Notes under the pieces: model-generated
Told to the model about the DNA's origin: nothing
The model's database searches: none
What the model saw: the letters and a program-made list of their open reading frames with translations, nothing else
Position numbers and translations under genes: made by a program
From: Planctomycetota bacterium
GTDB taxonomy: Bacteria; Planctomycetota; UBA11346
DNA length: 64,000 nt
NCBI GenBank assembly: GCA_016745075.1
Contig: JADGDD010000007.1
Location: forward strand, 124,001-188,000
Reading direction: 5' to 3'
Part shown: positions 50,716 through 60,810 of the stretch, one piece after another
How positions within the stretch are numbered: the stretch's first letter is position 1
How the letters are laid out: every line of letters begins with the position of its first letter

Positions 50716-52167
50716 TTATTCAATTGGACGGGTCCGAATAACCATGCTACGAATTTCACTAAAGTCTTCAATAGCAAAGACAATACCTTCGCGCCCACAA
50801 CCGCTCTCTTTGACGCCGCCATAGGGCATTTCATCGGCGCGCCATGAAGGGATGTCACCAATAACAACGCCGCCAACGTGGAGTGTTTCCCAAGCTTTGT
50901 GCGCTTTGTTAATGTTATTGGTAAAAACACCAGCCTGTAATCCGTAGATGCTGTCATTTACTTCGGCTAATGCGTCATCAAAATGAGAGAAAGAGGACAA
51001 CACGGCGACTGGCCCAAATATTTCTGAACAAACTACAGCGCAATTTTTTGGTACCTGTTCCAAGAGTGTCGCCTTAACAACGCGCTTGGTACGGGTGCCA
51101 CCGCATAATAATTTTGCGCCAGCATGAACGGCATCCTGTATCCATGTTTCAATACGCTGTGCTTCTGTCTCAGAAATAACTGGGCCAACAAAGGTACTTT
51201 CTCGTTTTGGATCACCCGCAGATAACTTTTTGCTGGCTGTAATTAATTTATCGCGTAATTCTTCATAAATGTTTTCATGAGCAATAATACGTTGCACACT
51301 GATGCAGCTTTGTCCGCTTTGATAAAAAGCGCCAATAATAATACGGTTTACTGCGTCATCAATATCAGCATCGGCATCAACAATACAGGCAGCATTGCCG
51401 CCTAATTCCATTACCACTTTCTTCTTACCAGAACGAGCTTTTAAGTCCCAGCCAACCGCAGGTGAGCCGGTAAAACTGAGCGCTTTCAGACGGTCATCCG
51501 TTACGAGTGGATCAGCAGCACTGCCTTTACATGGCAGAATAGACCAAGAGCTTGCTGGCAAATGTTCACATTCTTGTAATATTTCACCAATAACCAAAGC
51601 ACCAATTGGTGTTGCGCTCGCAGGTTTTAATACAAAAGGGCAGCCAGCAGCAATGGCAGGAGCCACTTTATGGGCAACCAGATTGAGTGGAAAATTAAAC
51701 GGAGTGATCAGGGCAACTGCGCCAATAGGCACCTGTTTGTAATAACAGGTATAGCCAGTGGTACGAGGACTGCGGTCAAGTGGCATACTATGGCCACGCT
51801 GACGTACGCATTCTTCAGCCGCAATTTGAAACGTGTCTATCAACCGCGTTACCTCGCCACGCGCGTCGTTAATCGGTTTACCGGCTTCAATGCACAGGGC
51901 CTGAGCCAATTCTTCAAAACGTTCTTCAAAACGTTTGCAGCAATGATCCAAGGTCGCTTTTCGTTGCCAAGAGGCGGTGGCTGCTACTGCTTGCGTGGCG
52001 GCATCAGCGGCGCTTATAGCTTGTTCAATAATATCTGCATTGGCCATGGAGACCGTGCAGGCTTTTTCCCCAGTATATTTATCATAGACGGGGATTTTTT
52101 GCGTTGTGCTTATGGCTTGTCCCGCGCAGTATAAAGGGTAGTCGTTTTTTAATGGAAAGGGCGACAT
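50716..52167 (-). CDS. Aldehyde dehydrogenase family protein
   Basis: A 483-residue NAD(P)-dependent dehydrogenase: general base Glu254 in VVMELGGNAACIV, catalytic Cys288 in QSGQSCISVQR, Asn in the ITPFNFPLN segment and FTGSPAVGW. Closest in flavour to non-phosphorylating glyceraldehyde-3-phosphate or phosphonoacetaldehyde dehydrogenase types; substrate not assignable by eye. AAGGA lies seven bases before the ATG. Confidence 0.92.
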   Translation of the reverse strand: MSPFPLKNDYPLYCAGQAISTTQKIPVYDKYTGEKACTVSMANADIIEQAISAADAATQAVAATASWQRKATLDHCCKRFEERFEELAQALCIEAGKPINDARGEVTRLIDTFQIAAEECVRQRGHSMPLDRSPRTTGYTCYYKQVPIGAVALITPFNFPLNLVAHKVAPAIAAGCPFVLKPASATPIGALVIGEILQECEHLPASSWSILPCKGSAADPLVTDDRLKALSFTGSPAVGWDLKARSGKKKVVMELGGNAACIVDADADIDDAVNRIIIGAFYQSGQSCISVQRIIAHENIYEELRDKLITASKKLSAGDPKRESTFVGPVISETEAQRIETWIQDAVHAGAKLLCGGTRTKRVVKATLLEQVPKNCAVVCSEIFGPVAVLSSFSHFDDALAEVNDSIYGLQAGVFTNNINKAHKAWETLHVGGVVIGDIPSWRADEMPYGGVKESGCGREGIVFAIEDFSEIRSMVIRTRPIE

Positions 52168-52187
52168 GAAGGAATCCTTACTTATTG

Positions 52188-53084
52188 TTATGGAATAAAC
52201 ATTCGGCCAAGGCTGGTTAAATTACGGTCTGTAAATAAAATAGGTATGTTGTTGGTGCGAGCCTGTTGTTCTACCGCACTGATAATGGTATTCTGTGTAC
52301 AGTATTCAACGACGATAACTGGTTTATTCTCTGCGCGGAAGGCGGTCAGGTCTGCGAGCCGGTTTTTTCGTTCATTGTTTCGGGTGAGGCGTTTTCCATT
52401 GCTGAAGAGATCTTCTAATTGAGCGATGTCTATAACCGAACGACAGGATTGTTTGTCTAAGAGCTGTGTCGCATTTTGGAGAATAACAGTGGCATCTGGT
52501 TTGTGTTGCCTAACGGTTGTGCAAACGATGATGAGCCAGTCCTGCATATCTTTCCGGTAGCTTTGTTGTGTTTCTGGATTTATTCGGTGATCAATCCATT
52601 GATCTGTTGTGATATCATGTTCAAAGTTCTCGAAAGAATCAGCTTTATCTATCATGATCCCATCAAAGCCTTGTTCCATGATATTTTGTAATTCTTGTAG
52701 AATGAGTGTTTGCCATGCGGTGTGCCAATAACGCACTAAATAATTTTCTTTCCAATCGGGATTTTCCTGTAATAAAAAATCTGGTGGAGTATCGTGCCAA
52801 CTCGTTTGCCAATATGGACGATATGATTCGGCCTCACCAATAGAAATATAGGCAAAAAGTTTACGCCCTGTCTTGCCTGATTGTATGGTTTGTAATTGTT
52901 CTTTTGTCCAGCGTGTGTTGCCGTCAATGGCTGTGTCCAGAATGACCCAATCACCAAGCTGTTCCGTTAAATAGGGGATGGTGTGTTCTGGTTGAGCATC
53001 TGCTTGTAGTAAGTAGGTCAGTTGTGGAGTGGCAGCAGAAAGAACAGGTGCGCAGAATAGAATTAGCAAGCATAAGCGAAACAT
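52188..53084 (-). CDS. Exported GH114-like protein (endo-alpha-1,4-polygalactosaminidase type)
   Basis: About 298 residues with a signal peptide (CLLILFCAPVLSAATP). The barrel shows WVILDT, KLFAYISIGEAESYR, an NPDWKENYLVRYWH segment and the catalytic-region FDGIMIDKADSF, as in GH114/TM1410-like proteins that cut galactosamine polymers. ATG 53082-53084 with AAGGG upstream; the longer frame would run into the neighbour's coding end. Eleven bases separate it from the synthetase, so they are co-transcribed. Confidence 0.82.
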   Translation of the reverse strand: MFRLCLLILFCAPVLSAATPQLTYLLQADAQPEHTIPYLTEQLGDWVILDTAIDGNTRWTKEQLQTIQSGKTGRKLFAYISIGEAESYRPYWQTSWHDTPPDFLLQENPDWKENYLVRYWHTAWQTLILQELQNIMEQGFDGIMIDKADSFENFEHDITTDQWIDHRINPETQQSYRKDMQDWLIIVCTTVRQHKPDATVILQNATQLLDKQSCRSVIDIAQLEDLFSNGKRLTRNNERKNRLADLTAFRAENKPVIVVEYCTQNTIISAVEQQARTNNIPILFTDRNLTSLGRMFIP

Positions 53085-53095
53085 GGCAGCCCTTT

Positions 53096-54565
53096 TTATG
53101 ATATGGTGTGAAGTATGCCCAATGCACATTGTTTCAAAACTGCTGTGCGAGCAATCTTATGGGAAGGGGTTAGTAATCCGTTTTCAATAGAAGCTGGTGC
53201 CGGTAAACGAAATATATGAGTAATGCAGTGATAGGGTATCTGTTGCTGATGGTTATAACTCTGTATGCATGATCGTATTTCTGCATCTGTGGCAGTACTA
53301 TCAATAATAACGTGCAAACCGTGGTCTACTACTAATATGGCATGGGTAATATTGTCGTTATTTTCAAGTTGCGATTCAATTGCAGGGGCGGGAACTTTTT
53401 CGCCATTAGCGAGTTTTAACATATGGTCTGCGCGTCCGGTTAATTGTAGACCTCCATCAGACCAGTGTCCCAAATCACCGCTATCCAAATAGCGGTAGGT
53501 ATTATTATGTATGGGCAGTGCCTTATGGTGTAAGTAACCAAGCATAACATTAGGGCCATAAATGAAAATATGTTGGTTTTCTTTATGGATGCCAACGCTT
53601 ACTCCTGGAATTGGTTGACCAACCTCGTTGTGTGTTCTCTTCAGGGTAATGGTGGCACTTGGACTGGTTTCGGTCAGCCCCCAACCTTCATATACAGGAA
53701 TATTCTGTTGCGCATACCAATGTTCTTCTTGCTGACCGAGAGCTGCACCAGCGGTGAAGACCCAACGAATATGATCGGCTTGTATTGCTTGGTGTTCACA
53801 GACAAGCGTGTGCATCTTTGGAACACTCATAAACACACTAGGGCGTTGTTGTTTCAATGTTGCTATAAACAATTGATGATTATGTCCATGTTCAGGAATA
53901 AGAAAAAGAGATGCGCCACGACATAATGCCCACAAACGTTCTGCCAAAGAACCAAAACTATGGAACCACGGCAGGTAAGAACACAGGCGGTCATTTGGTC
54001 CTACTTCGGGCCACAATAGAGCGAAGGCGGCTTGCTGGCTACAGATATTATCTTGCGATAATTGTACAGCGCGCGGAGTACCAGAACTGCCGCTCGTGCA
54101 TAAAATTAGTGCAGCGGCATCTGTTTGCTGCGGAGTCCACGTGTTGTGGTAGGTTGTTGGGCGTGGTAAGAGAACCTCTTCTTCTTGGCTTAAATAGAGA
54201 GCAGGGGTGAGAAGTTCTTGATAGACCTGTATGTGTGCGGAAGAAAGCTGTGCAGGAATGGGGCATGATACTGCCCCACACATCCAACAGGCGAATTCCG
54301 CAATGCAAAAAGCAGCGCTATTGGGGAGAGCAATCATGACGTGGTCATTGGGGTGAATGGATGGAGCCCAGCTATCGGCAAGACTTTGAGCTGCGTTGAG
54401 TAAACTCGACCAAGACCAGTCCCTACCACGGTCGTGTAAAACAATGTGGTTTCCGTGTGTTTCATGACAGGTGTGTAATAAAGCGGCAAGCGTGCGCGGC
54501 CGTTCGGCAGGCAGGGGTGGTCCGCTGCGCCAATCAATGTCATCCGGAAAAGGTAATGCTGTCAT
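53096..54565 (-). CDS. Acyl-CoA/acyl-ACP synthetase (AMP-forming)
   Basis: A 489-residue adenylate-forming enzyme: P-loop CTSGSSGTPRAVQLS, YEGWGLTETSPSATI (A5), LDSGDLG (A7), GRADHMLKLANGEKV (A8) and C-terminal Lys in LTPSHKIAR (A10). It activates a carboxylic acid, probably a fatty or aryl acid. It lies divergent (64 bases) from the ketosynthase gene, as ApeH-like synthetases do in polyene clusters. The ATG at 54563-54565 avoids an upstream non-family extension. Confidence 0.85.
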   Translation of the reverse strand: MTALPFPDDIDWRSGPPLPAERPRTLAALLHTCHETHGNHIVLHDRGRDWSWSSLLNAAQSLADSWAPSIHPNDHVMIALPNSAAFCIAEFACWMCGAVSCPIPAQLSSAHIQVYQELLTPALYLSQEEEVLLPRPTTYHNTWTPQQTDAAALILCTSGSSGTPRAVQLSQDNICSQQAAFALLWPEVGPNDRLCSYLPWFHSFGSLAERLWALCRGASLFLIPEHGHNHQLFIATLKQQRPSVFMSVPKMHTLVCEHQAIQADHIRWVFTAGAALGQQEEHWYAQQNIPVYEGWGLTETSPSATITLKRTHNEVGQPIPGVSVGIHKENQHIFIYGPNVMLGYLHHKALPIHNNTYRYLDSGDLGHWSDGGLQLTGRADHMLKLANGEKVPAPAIESQLENNDNITHAILVVDHGLHVIIDSTATDAEIRSCIQSYNHQQQIPYHCITHIFRLPAPASIENGLLTPSHKIARTAVLKQCALGILHTIS

Positions 54566-54628
54566 AGCCCCACTGTGCCGAAGGAGAGATGATTGCAAGA
54601 TGCCCAGCAAAGGTGAGACTGCACGGGT

Positions 54629-56215
54629 ATGATAAGCATCCTTTCTTACCAGTTACGAACGCCCTGTGGCGGCCTTGCGGAAACCTTGGCTGCATTGTCT
54701 CGTGGTCAGCAAACTCCACGACTGTTGTTGGAAGAAACAGATGCCCTCATTGATGCTGTGTGTCAGCCCTTGTTGTCCGGTGTTGATCGTATCCTTATAA
54801 GTACCAGCAAGGGTGATTGTAGTGTCTGGGCAGATGCTATTTTGGAAAATCTCTATACTGGTGGTCCCGCTGAGCTGGCTCAACGGCTTGAGCAGCGTTA
54901 TGGTATACAAACTTGTTCCGTTGGTGCAGCCTGCGCCAGTGGTCCGGTGGCCTTGGCTGAGGCTGCCCGTATTCTCGAAACAGATGCGGCCAAGCGCATA
55001 TTAGTTTTAGGTGTGGATAGAATCGCTCCATTTATTTCAGAGGGCTTTGAAGCTCTGCAAGCGATAGATCATGAACAATGCCGACCATTTGATGAGCACC
55101 GCGCAGGTTTACAATTAGGAGAAACCATTGCTGCGCTGGTTTTGGAAAAAACAGATCAGTCTCAGCCAAACAGAGAGCTTGGAACCAACCCCATCTATCT
55201 TCAAGGCTGGGGGTGTAGCATGGATGCAAACCATATTACTGCACCGCGACGAGATGGTGCTGCCCTAAGCAGAGCCTGTAAAAAGGCCTTAGGAATTGCA
55301 GGCCATGAGCAACCAGATGTCATTGTCGCTCATGGAACTGGAACCCGTTATAACGATGATAGTGAAAGCATGGCCTACGCAGCGTGTGCCCCAGGTGTTC
55401 CCGTGTGTGGATGGAAAGGGGTCTTAGGGCATAGTCTTGGAGCATGTGGGATAACGGAAGTGGTTCTAGCGGCGGAGGTACTTGTTCAGGGTCATGAATT
55501 ACCCGGCACAGCCCATACCACTACTCCAGCCTGTGTTGCAGAGATGACTGTTTTGCCACCCGGTGTTCATGGACCAGCATGGCAATCAATTTTATCTACA
55601 AACGCAGGTTTTGCCGGTCTTAATGGTGCCGTGTGTATAGGTACCACGCCCAGTACATATAGTTTACCACAACAAACTCGTCATCGTGTCGCATCTATTC
55701 ATTTAGACGCAGAGGGGTATTGGACAGATGTACAGCCAGAAAACAAACAAAGGTGGCCACAAGCAGGAGTGAATGGCCAGTTACCACAATTAACCGCCAA
55801 AATGATACGCGGCCATGCAGATGCTTCATGGGGGCGTATGGATAAACCCTGCCGTGCTTTAGTGACCTGTTGTACGCTGTTGCCAGAAACGGTTGAAAAT
55901 ACTGCGCTCATTTTAGCGAGCGATATTGGTTCTGCCTGTAGTGACCGCGCATGGGAAGAGCAACGGCGTGCAGGACATAGAGAACCCCAACGTTTTGCCT
56001 ACACTTTATCTTCGACTCCATTGGGAGAAGCCAGCATTCGTTGTGGTATTACTGGTCCAGGTTTTGTTTTGGCTAATGTCGATGATGGAGAACTGCGTGC
56101 TAGTGCTCAACGATTACTTGCAGACGGATATCAGCAGGTTATCTGCGCGCGAATAGAATGTGCTTTGTATGCAGGAAGTGGTCCAGATATATGCTGGGCA
56201 GAATTATGGGAATAA
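54629..56215 (+). CDS. Beta-ketoacyl synthase fused to a degenerate second ketosynthase-like half
   Basis: A 528-residue protein. The first 345 residues are a full thiolase-fold ketosynthase: Cys102 in VGAACASGP, His235 in VAHGTGTRYND, His268 in KGVLGHSLGACG. The last 170 (ALILASDIGSACSDRAWEEQ, then RFAYTLSSTPLGEASIRCG) resemble the N-terminal half of a Ketoacyl-synt_2/chain-length-factor protein without an active-site Cys. KS and CLF normally are separate polypeptides that pair, so this is likely a fused KS-CLF-like unit. Six bases separate it from the next gene. Confidence 0.78.
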   Translation: MISILSYQLRTPCGGLAETLAALSRGQQTPRLLLEETDALIDAVCQPLLSGVDRILISTSKGDCSVWADAILENLYTGGPAELAQRLEQRYGIQTCSVGAACASGPVALAEAARILETDAAKRILVLGVDRIAPFISEGFEALQAIDHEQCRPFDEHRAGLQLGETIAALVLEKTDQSQPNRELGTNPIYLQGWGCSMDANHITAPRRDGAALSRACKKALGIAGHEQPDVIVAHGTGTRYNDDSESMAYAACAPGVPVCGWKGVLGHSLGACGITEVVLAAEVLVQGHELPGTAHTTTPACVAEMTVLPPGVHGPAWQSILSTNAGFAGLNGAVCIGTTPSTYSLPQQTRHRVASIHLDAEGYWTDVQPENKQRWPQAGVNGQLPQLTAKMIRGHADASWGRMDKPCRALVTCCTLLPETVENTALILASDIGSACSDRAWEEQRRAGHREPQRFAYTLSSTPLGEASIRCGITGPGFVLANVDDGELRASAQRLLADGYQQVICARIECALYAGSGPDICWAELWE

Positions 56216-56221
56216 CGAATA

Positions 56222-56662
56222 ATGTTATCGGATGAATGTTTACAAGAAATGAATGCGGGTGTTTTTACCGCTCATGAATATCCAGCATTATTCATTAAAC
56301 ATGTGCGTACTTGTTCTGAAAGTGGTGGTCGTGTAACTCTTTTGCCGCATGATGGTTTGGATATGTTGCAATTATTAGAGGCCAGTGCTCAGGCTATTGC
56401 CGTAGTCATGGGTGCATGGATAAGCACACCAGAACACATTAAACAATCAGAAGGAATGTTAGTTGGAGCAAAACACAGTACCTGCACCCGTTCGGCTACC
56501 GCTGGCGAACAGGTAGACATAGAAGTAACCTGCGCACATATTCTTGGAGATATGCGTTTGTATGATATTGCCGTTCTTGTTATTACCGGTGCAGAAGAAA
56601 AACAGATTCTTACTGGAGAACTCAAAGTACGGATGGCTTCACTGACAGAGGGAGTTGTATAA
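56222..56662 (+). CDS. ApeP-like hotdog dehydratase
   Basis: A 146-residue hotdog-fold protein: LLPHDGLDMLQLLEASAQAIAVVMG, GMLVGAKHST, GEQVDIEVTC. The pattern recalls ApeP/FabA-type 3-hydroxyacyl-ACP dehydratases of aryl polyene clusters, which elongate with repeated dehydration. Its stop overlaps the next start. Catalytic residues are not fully evident. Confidence 0.7.
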   Translation: MLSDECLQEMNAGVFTAHEYPALFIKHVRTCSESGGRVTLLPHDGLDMLQLLEASAQAIAVVMGAWISTPEHIKQSEGMLVGAKHSTCTRSATAGEQVDIEVTCAHILGDMRLYDIAVLVITGAEEKQILTGELKVRMASLTEGVV

Positions 56663-57069
56663 TGTTCCCAATGACCGATGCCCAAGCTGCGCTCAGTAAT
56701 ATGCTTATTCAGAAAACAACAGCAGAAGCCACCTTGTGTTTTCCTCAGGAGTTGCCTGTTTTTGCCGGACATTTCCCACAGTATCCATTAGTACCTGGTG
56801 TTCACCAATTAGCAGCTATGGTGTGTTTGGCATCTGCATGTCTTAAAAAACCACTGCGTTTACAAAGCATCTCTCGTTGTAAATGGAGTGCTCAATTATT
56901 ACCAGACCAACAAGCGCAACTGACCATCACCTGTACACAACAAGACGATAGGTACGGTATTACCGGAACCGTAAGCTTGGAGGGCACGGTCACCACCAAA
57001 GCAAGCTTGGTGGTGCTTGAAGAATGTGCTGGTGACACACCGTTGTCAAAAAATCCTGCCGAATTGTAA
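56662..57069 (+). CDS. ApeI/FabZ-like hotdog dehydratase
   Basis: A 135-residue hotdog protein with the FabZ-type motif FAGHFPQYPLVPGVHQLAAMV (His in AGHFP; Glu of FabZ replaced by Gln in VHQL, as in ApeI-type proteins). It is the second dehydratase of the cluster. The next 120 bases lead to the TolC-like gene. Confidence 0.78.
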   Translation: MFPMTDAQAALSNMLIQKTTAEATLCFPQELPVFAGHFPQYPLVPGVHQLAAMVCLASACLKKPLRLQSISRCKWSAQLLPDQQAQLTITCTQQDDRYGITGTVSLEGTVTTKASLVVLEECAGDTPLSKNPAEL

Positions 57070-57192
57070 GCGCAGCCGTTTATTACGGTCTTGAAAGTGT
57101 GTAGGTTAGGCCAAAGGAGTACAGGTGTTGAGCACATTTAGAAATAATTATAGCAATTACCTATTTGTAACCGTGCGAGTAGGGTTGTGTTA

Positions 57193-58704
57193 ATGAAGTG
57201 CAGTGTGTATTTGACTATGTGCCTTATGGCACTGACTACAGGAATTGTGGTAGCAGTAGAAGATGAACCTATTGTTGGTGAGGGGGCTAAAGAAGAGATT
57301 GGTCAGCCGCTAGCATCTTCAGAAGAACCTATTTTGGAAATCGACTTAGATGCCTGCCTGCACTTAGCCCATACCCAAGGTCGGGCCAAGCAAGCGCAGG
57401 AAGAAGAGTTGGAATTACTGGAAGAGTCTCTGCATAATACTTGGTTGGATTATACACCGCGACCATCGGGTAGTGTCGGAGCGAATTGGAGTGATGACGG
57501 GTACGGTAATGATTCATTAAATCAAAACTTGAGTTTAGCGTTAAGTCAACGTTTGCCCACCGCTGGTAGTATTAGTCTGAGTACCAGTATCAGCAGAGAT
57601 GAAGATGATAACTATACCCGATCAGGTTCGGTGAGTATCAGCCAACCCTTATTAAAAGGTGCAGGCCTGACCGTTTGGCGCGAAGGACTGACACAGGCGC
57701 AGCGGAGTCATATCTATGCATTGCGGGCGCATCAGGAATTTTTGCAAGAGTTAAGCTTGAATACAGCTCGAAGCTTTTGGTCATTATTACGTAGTCAGCA
57801 CGGTTTAACTACGCGGAAAAATTCTTTAGAACGAGCTCACTATTTATTTGAACAGTCAGAGGCCTTTTTATCTATTGGTCGTACCAAGGCTAATGATGTT
57901 TTTCGGGCAAAAAGTAGTCTGCTGCAAGAAGAGCAGGCATTGGTTGATGCTTTGGCAGCGTTTGAGGTGCAGGTTGATGCCTTCAAAATTGATTTGGCTC
58001 TAGATGTCGATACTGAATTAATGATACAAAAAACACCCCCCCGTATGGTGCTGTTGACTATCAATAGTAAATTAGCCATTGAAACAGCTCTCTCTTCACG
58101 TCTGAGTTGGCTGACCCTCCTTGACCGTTTTGAGGATACTCGCAGAGCACTCACCTTGGCGCGCAATAATTTATTGCCGAGTTTAAACCTGAGCGCGAGT
58201 GCACAGTATGGTGACAGCAATGACGGTTTAGATGAATCGTTTGCAGAGAGGCCATCCTATTCAGCGGGTTTGCAATTGGAATTGCCACTTGATCGGCGGT
58301 CTGTGCGTCTGTCATATCATCGCTCGCTTGTAGCGGTAGAACGAGGCCGACGTGATTTAGAAGTTGCTCGTCAGCGTATTATTCAAGAAGTGGTTGGTTC
58401 TATTCGTGATTTACGAACAGCAGAGCATTCATTGCAACTGCAAGAACGTTTACAGCATCAATCATCTTTGCGTTTAGAAAAATCGCTCATGGATTATGAA
58501 TCAGGCCTTATCTCGAATAGAGATTATGTGGAAGCTCAGGGTGAAGTTCGCAATGCCAATACCGCATATTTTAACGCGATTATAGATTATCGCATTGCCG
58601 AATTAAATTTACGGCGACAAACTGGTGTACTACGTGTTGACCCGCATGGACAATGGGCAGAAGAATGGCCTTTGTATGCAAAAGAAAAGGATCGTGTTGA
58701 ATGA
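57193..58704 (+). CDS. TolC-family outer-membrane efflux protein
   Basis: A 503-residue protein with a signal peptide and two long helical repeats separated by beta strands (GSVGANWSDDG, SISLSTSISRDEDD, NLSASAQYGDSND), as in TolC trimers forming the outer-membrane channel. ATG 57193 with TAGGG upstream; an in-frame GTG lies at 57187. Its stop overlaps the MacA-like start (ATGA). Confidence 0.9.
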   Translation: MKCSVYLTMCLMALTTGIVVAVEDEPIVGEGAKEEIGQPLASSEEPILEIDLDACLHLAHTQGRAKQAQEEELELLEESLHNTWLDYTPRPSGSVGANWSDDGYGNDSLNQNLSLALSQRLPTAGSISLSTSISRDEDDNYTRSGSVSISQPLLKGAGLTVWREGLTQAQRSHIYALRAHQEFLQELSLNTARSFWSLLRSQHGLTTRKNSLERAHYLFEQSEAFLSIGRTKANDVFRAKSSLLQEEQALVDALAAFEVQVDAFKIDLALDVDTELMIQKTPPRMVLLTINSKLAIETALSSRLSWLTLLDRFEDTRRALTLARNNLLPSLNLSASAQYGDSNDGLDESFAERPSYSAGLQLELPLDRRSVRLSYHRSLVAVERGRRDLEVARQRIIQEVVGSIRDLRTAEHSLQLQERLQHQSSLRLEKSLMDYESGLISNRDYVEAQGEVRNANTAYFNAIIDYRIAELNLRRQTGVLRVDPHGQWAEEWPLYAKEKDRVE

Positions 58705-60131
58705 ACCGTTTGACTGTTATATGTGCTCTATGCCTATGTTTGTGGAGCTGCCAAGATGCAGACGACTCAACGGTATATATTATTGAACGCGTGCCTGTGG
58801 CTCAAGGTACTTTGGATATTAGTATCACTGAAGACGGATCGTTAGATTCTGCAAATAGTGTCGATATTAAAACTGAAATTGGCGGTGATATACTGTGGGT
58901 TATTGAAGACGGTTCTGAGGTTAAAAAAGGGGATAAACTCATAGAACTTGATTCGCAAGAACGTAAAGAAGGCTTGGAATCAAAAGTGTTTGAATTAGAA
59001 AAGTCTGAACGTGAGCTCGAAGAATTTCGTGAAGAACTAAAAATATTCGGTATGGAAGCGGAACGTCGGAGACAAGAAGCAATAGACAAAAGGGCATTTG
59101 CAGAAATGGCTCTCTCTCAGTATAAAGAGGGGAAATCGCCCTTTACCAAGAAAGAGCATGAACTGAAAGTTGAGTCTGCTCGTATCGCTTTGGATGATCA
59201 TCAAGATAAAGTTACCCGTATGCCTGCACTGTTGGAAAAAGGTTTTATTACCCAGTCCGAATTACGACAAGCAGAATTACGAGCGAGAGAACTGGCTCAA
59301 GATCTTGAGCGGTCAGAGAGAAATTTAGACGTATGGAAAACCTTTGATCATCCACAGGAGTTGGCACGAAAAACATCAGATCTTGAAAGCGCAACGCTGA
59401 ATATTCAACGAGAAGAAATGAGAATAAAATCAGAACTTAATAGAAAACAGGCGACTTTAAAATCTAAAGAGTTTCAGATTCAACGGCAGCGGACAAAAAT
59501 AGAAAAGAAACAAAAAGAAATTGGACAGATGATTATAACAGCTCCCGCTGATGGAATTGTAGTGCATGATAGCGGTAATTCTTGGAATAAGAAGGGGCCA
59601 CTCAAGATTGGTGATAATGTTCACTCCAATGAAATGATTATGTCTCTACCAGATCTCAGCAACATGGTTGTGCAAACCAAGGTGAATGAAGTCAATGTGG
59701 GTAAATTGCAAGAAGGTCAATCTACGACAAGTGTCATTGAAGCGATGAACAACGCCTCATACATTGGTGAGGTTCGTAAAATTGCAACAACAGCAAGCGA
59801 TACGTGGGGGTCGTCTGTAAAAGAATATATGACTGAAGTTACTTTGGAAGAAACGGAAGGTGCTCATTTTCGCCCAGATTTAAGTGTAAAAGTGACGATA
59901 TTACTTGAGAGCATCCCCGATGTATTGTTTATTCCACTTGGTGCGGTTTATCAAACCGATGGGCAAGCATATTGTTATGTAGAAGATGATGACGGTCGGC
60001 CAAAGCGGAGAGATGTGACTATTGGTTCGGCAAATGATGACATGGTTATTGTTCAAGACGGTTTAACAGAGGGAGAAGAAGTCTTGTTGCTTGCAGCAGA
60101 GCCAGAGAAGACGGACATAGGTAATGACTAA
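58701..60131 (+). CDS. MacA/HlyD-type periplasmic adaptor lipoprotein
   Basis: A 476-residue adaptor with a lipoprotein signal (CLWSC). Lipoyl halves (about 60-95 and 275-310, TAPADGIVVHDSG), a long alpha-hairpin between them (RELEEFREELK ... EKKQKEIGQMI) and beta-barrel plus membrane-proximal domains to the C-terminus (DVLFIPLGAVYQTDGQAY). It joins the ABC permease to the TolC channel. It overlaps the ATPase gene by eight bases. Confidence 0.92.
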   Translation: MNRLTVICALCLCLWSCQDADDSTVYIIERVPVAQGTLDISITEDGSLDSANSVDIKTEIGGDILWVIEDGSEVKKGDKLIELDSQERKEGLESKVFELEKSERELEEFREELKIFGMEAERRRQEAIDKRAFAEMALSQYKEGKSPFTKKEHELKVESARIALDDHQDKVTRMPALLEKGFITQSELRQAELRARELAQDLERSERNLDVWKTFDHPQELARKTSDLESATLNIQREEMRIKSELNRKQATLKSKEFQIQRQRTKIEKKQKEIGQMIITAPADGIVVHDSGNSWNKKGPLKIGDNVHSNEMIMSLPDLSNMVVQTKVNEVNVGKLQEGQSTTSVIEAMNNASYIGEVRKIATTASDTWGSSVKEYMTEVTLEETEGAHFRPDLSVKVTILLESIPDVLFIPLGAVYQTDGQAYCYVEDDDGRPKRRDVTIGSANDDMVIVQDGLTEGEEVLLLAAEPEKTDIGND

Positions 60132-60810
60132 GCCTTCTGACGTATTAATTGATATGAATGGAATTAAGCGCAGTTATGCGCTTGGGAAAGACCGACATTT
60201 GCCGGTACTTTTAGGTTTAGATTTACAAGTAGAGCACGGAGATTTTATTGCGTTAATGGGCCCTTCAGGATCCGGTAAATCTACGTTGATGAACATTATA
60301 GGCTGTTTAGATCAATCTGATGGCGGTCAATATTTATTGCAGGGGCGTGATGTTTCATCAATGAGTGATCGGGCTTTGTCGCATGTGCGTGGTCAGTTAG
60401 TTGGTTTTGTCTTTCAGTTTTTTAATTTGATCCCACAGCTGAATGTGCGAGAGAATGTTGCTTTGCCGTTATTTTACCAAGGTGTTTCTAAAGAAAAACG
60501 AGAACGTTTAGCAGAGGAAAGTTTGGAACGTGTCTCTCTGTCGCACCGTATTGATCATCGCCCTCAGCAATTGAGTGGCGGGGAAATGCAACGGGCCGCT
60601 ATTGCTCGTTCTCTTATTTCCAAGCCACCTTTGTTGGTAGCGGATGAACCAACTGGTAATTTGGATTCTCGAACGGGCGCTACTATCATGGAATTATTTC
60701 ATGATTTACATAAGGAAGGTATGACCATCGTTATGGTGACTCATGATGCAGACGTTGGCAAACAAGCAGGACGGATGATCCACATGAGAGATGGTCGAAT
60801 AACCCCATGA
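60124..60810 (+). CDS. MacB/LolD-type ABC transporter ATPase
   Basis: A 228-residue ATPase: Walker [11 protein letters not shown]-loop in [11 protein letters not shown], signature [15 protein letters not shown], Walker [14 protein letters not shown]-loop VMVTHD. Stand-alone ATPase of the split MacB type, feeding the permease encoded next, whose start it overlaps (ATGA). Confidence 0.95.
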   Translation: MTKPSDVLIDMNGIKRSYALGKDRHLPVLLGLDLQVEHGDFIALMGPSGSGKSTLMNIIGCLDQSDGGQYLLQGRDVSSMSDRALSHVRGQLVGFVFQFFNLIPQLNVRENVALPLFYQGVSKEKRERLAEESLERVSLSHRIDHRPQQLSGGEMQRAAIARSLISKPPLLVADEPTGNLDSRTGATIMELFHDLHKEGMTIVMVTHDADVGKQAGRMIHMRDGRITP

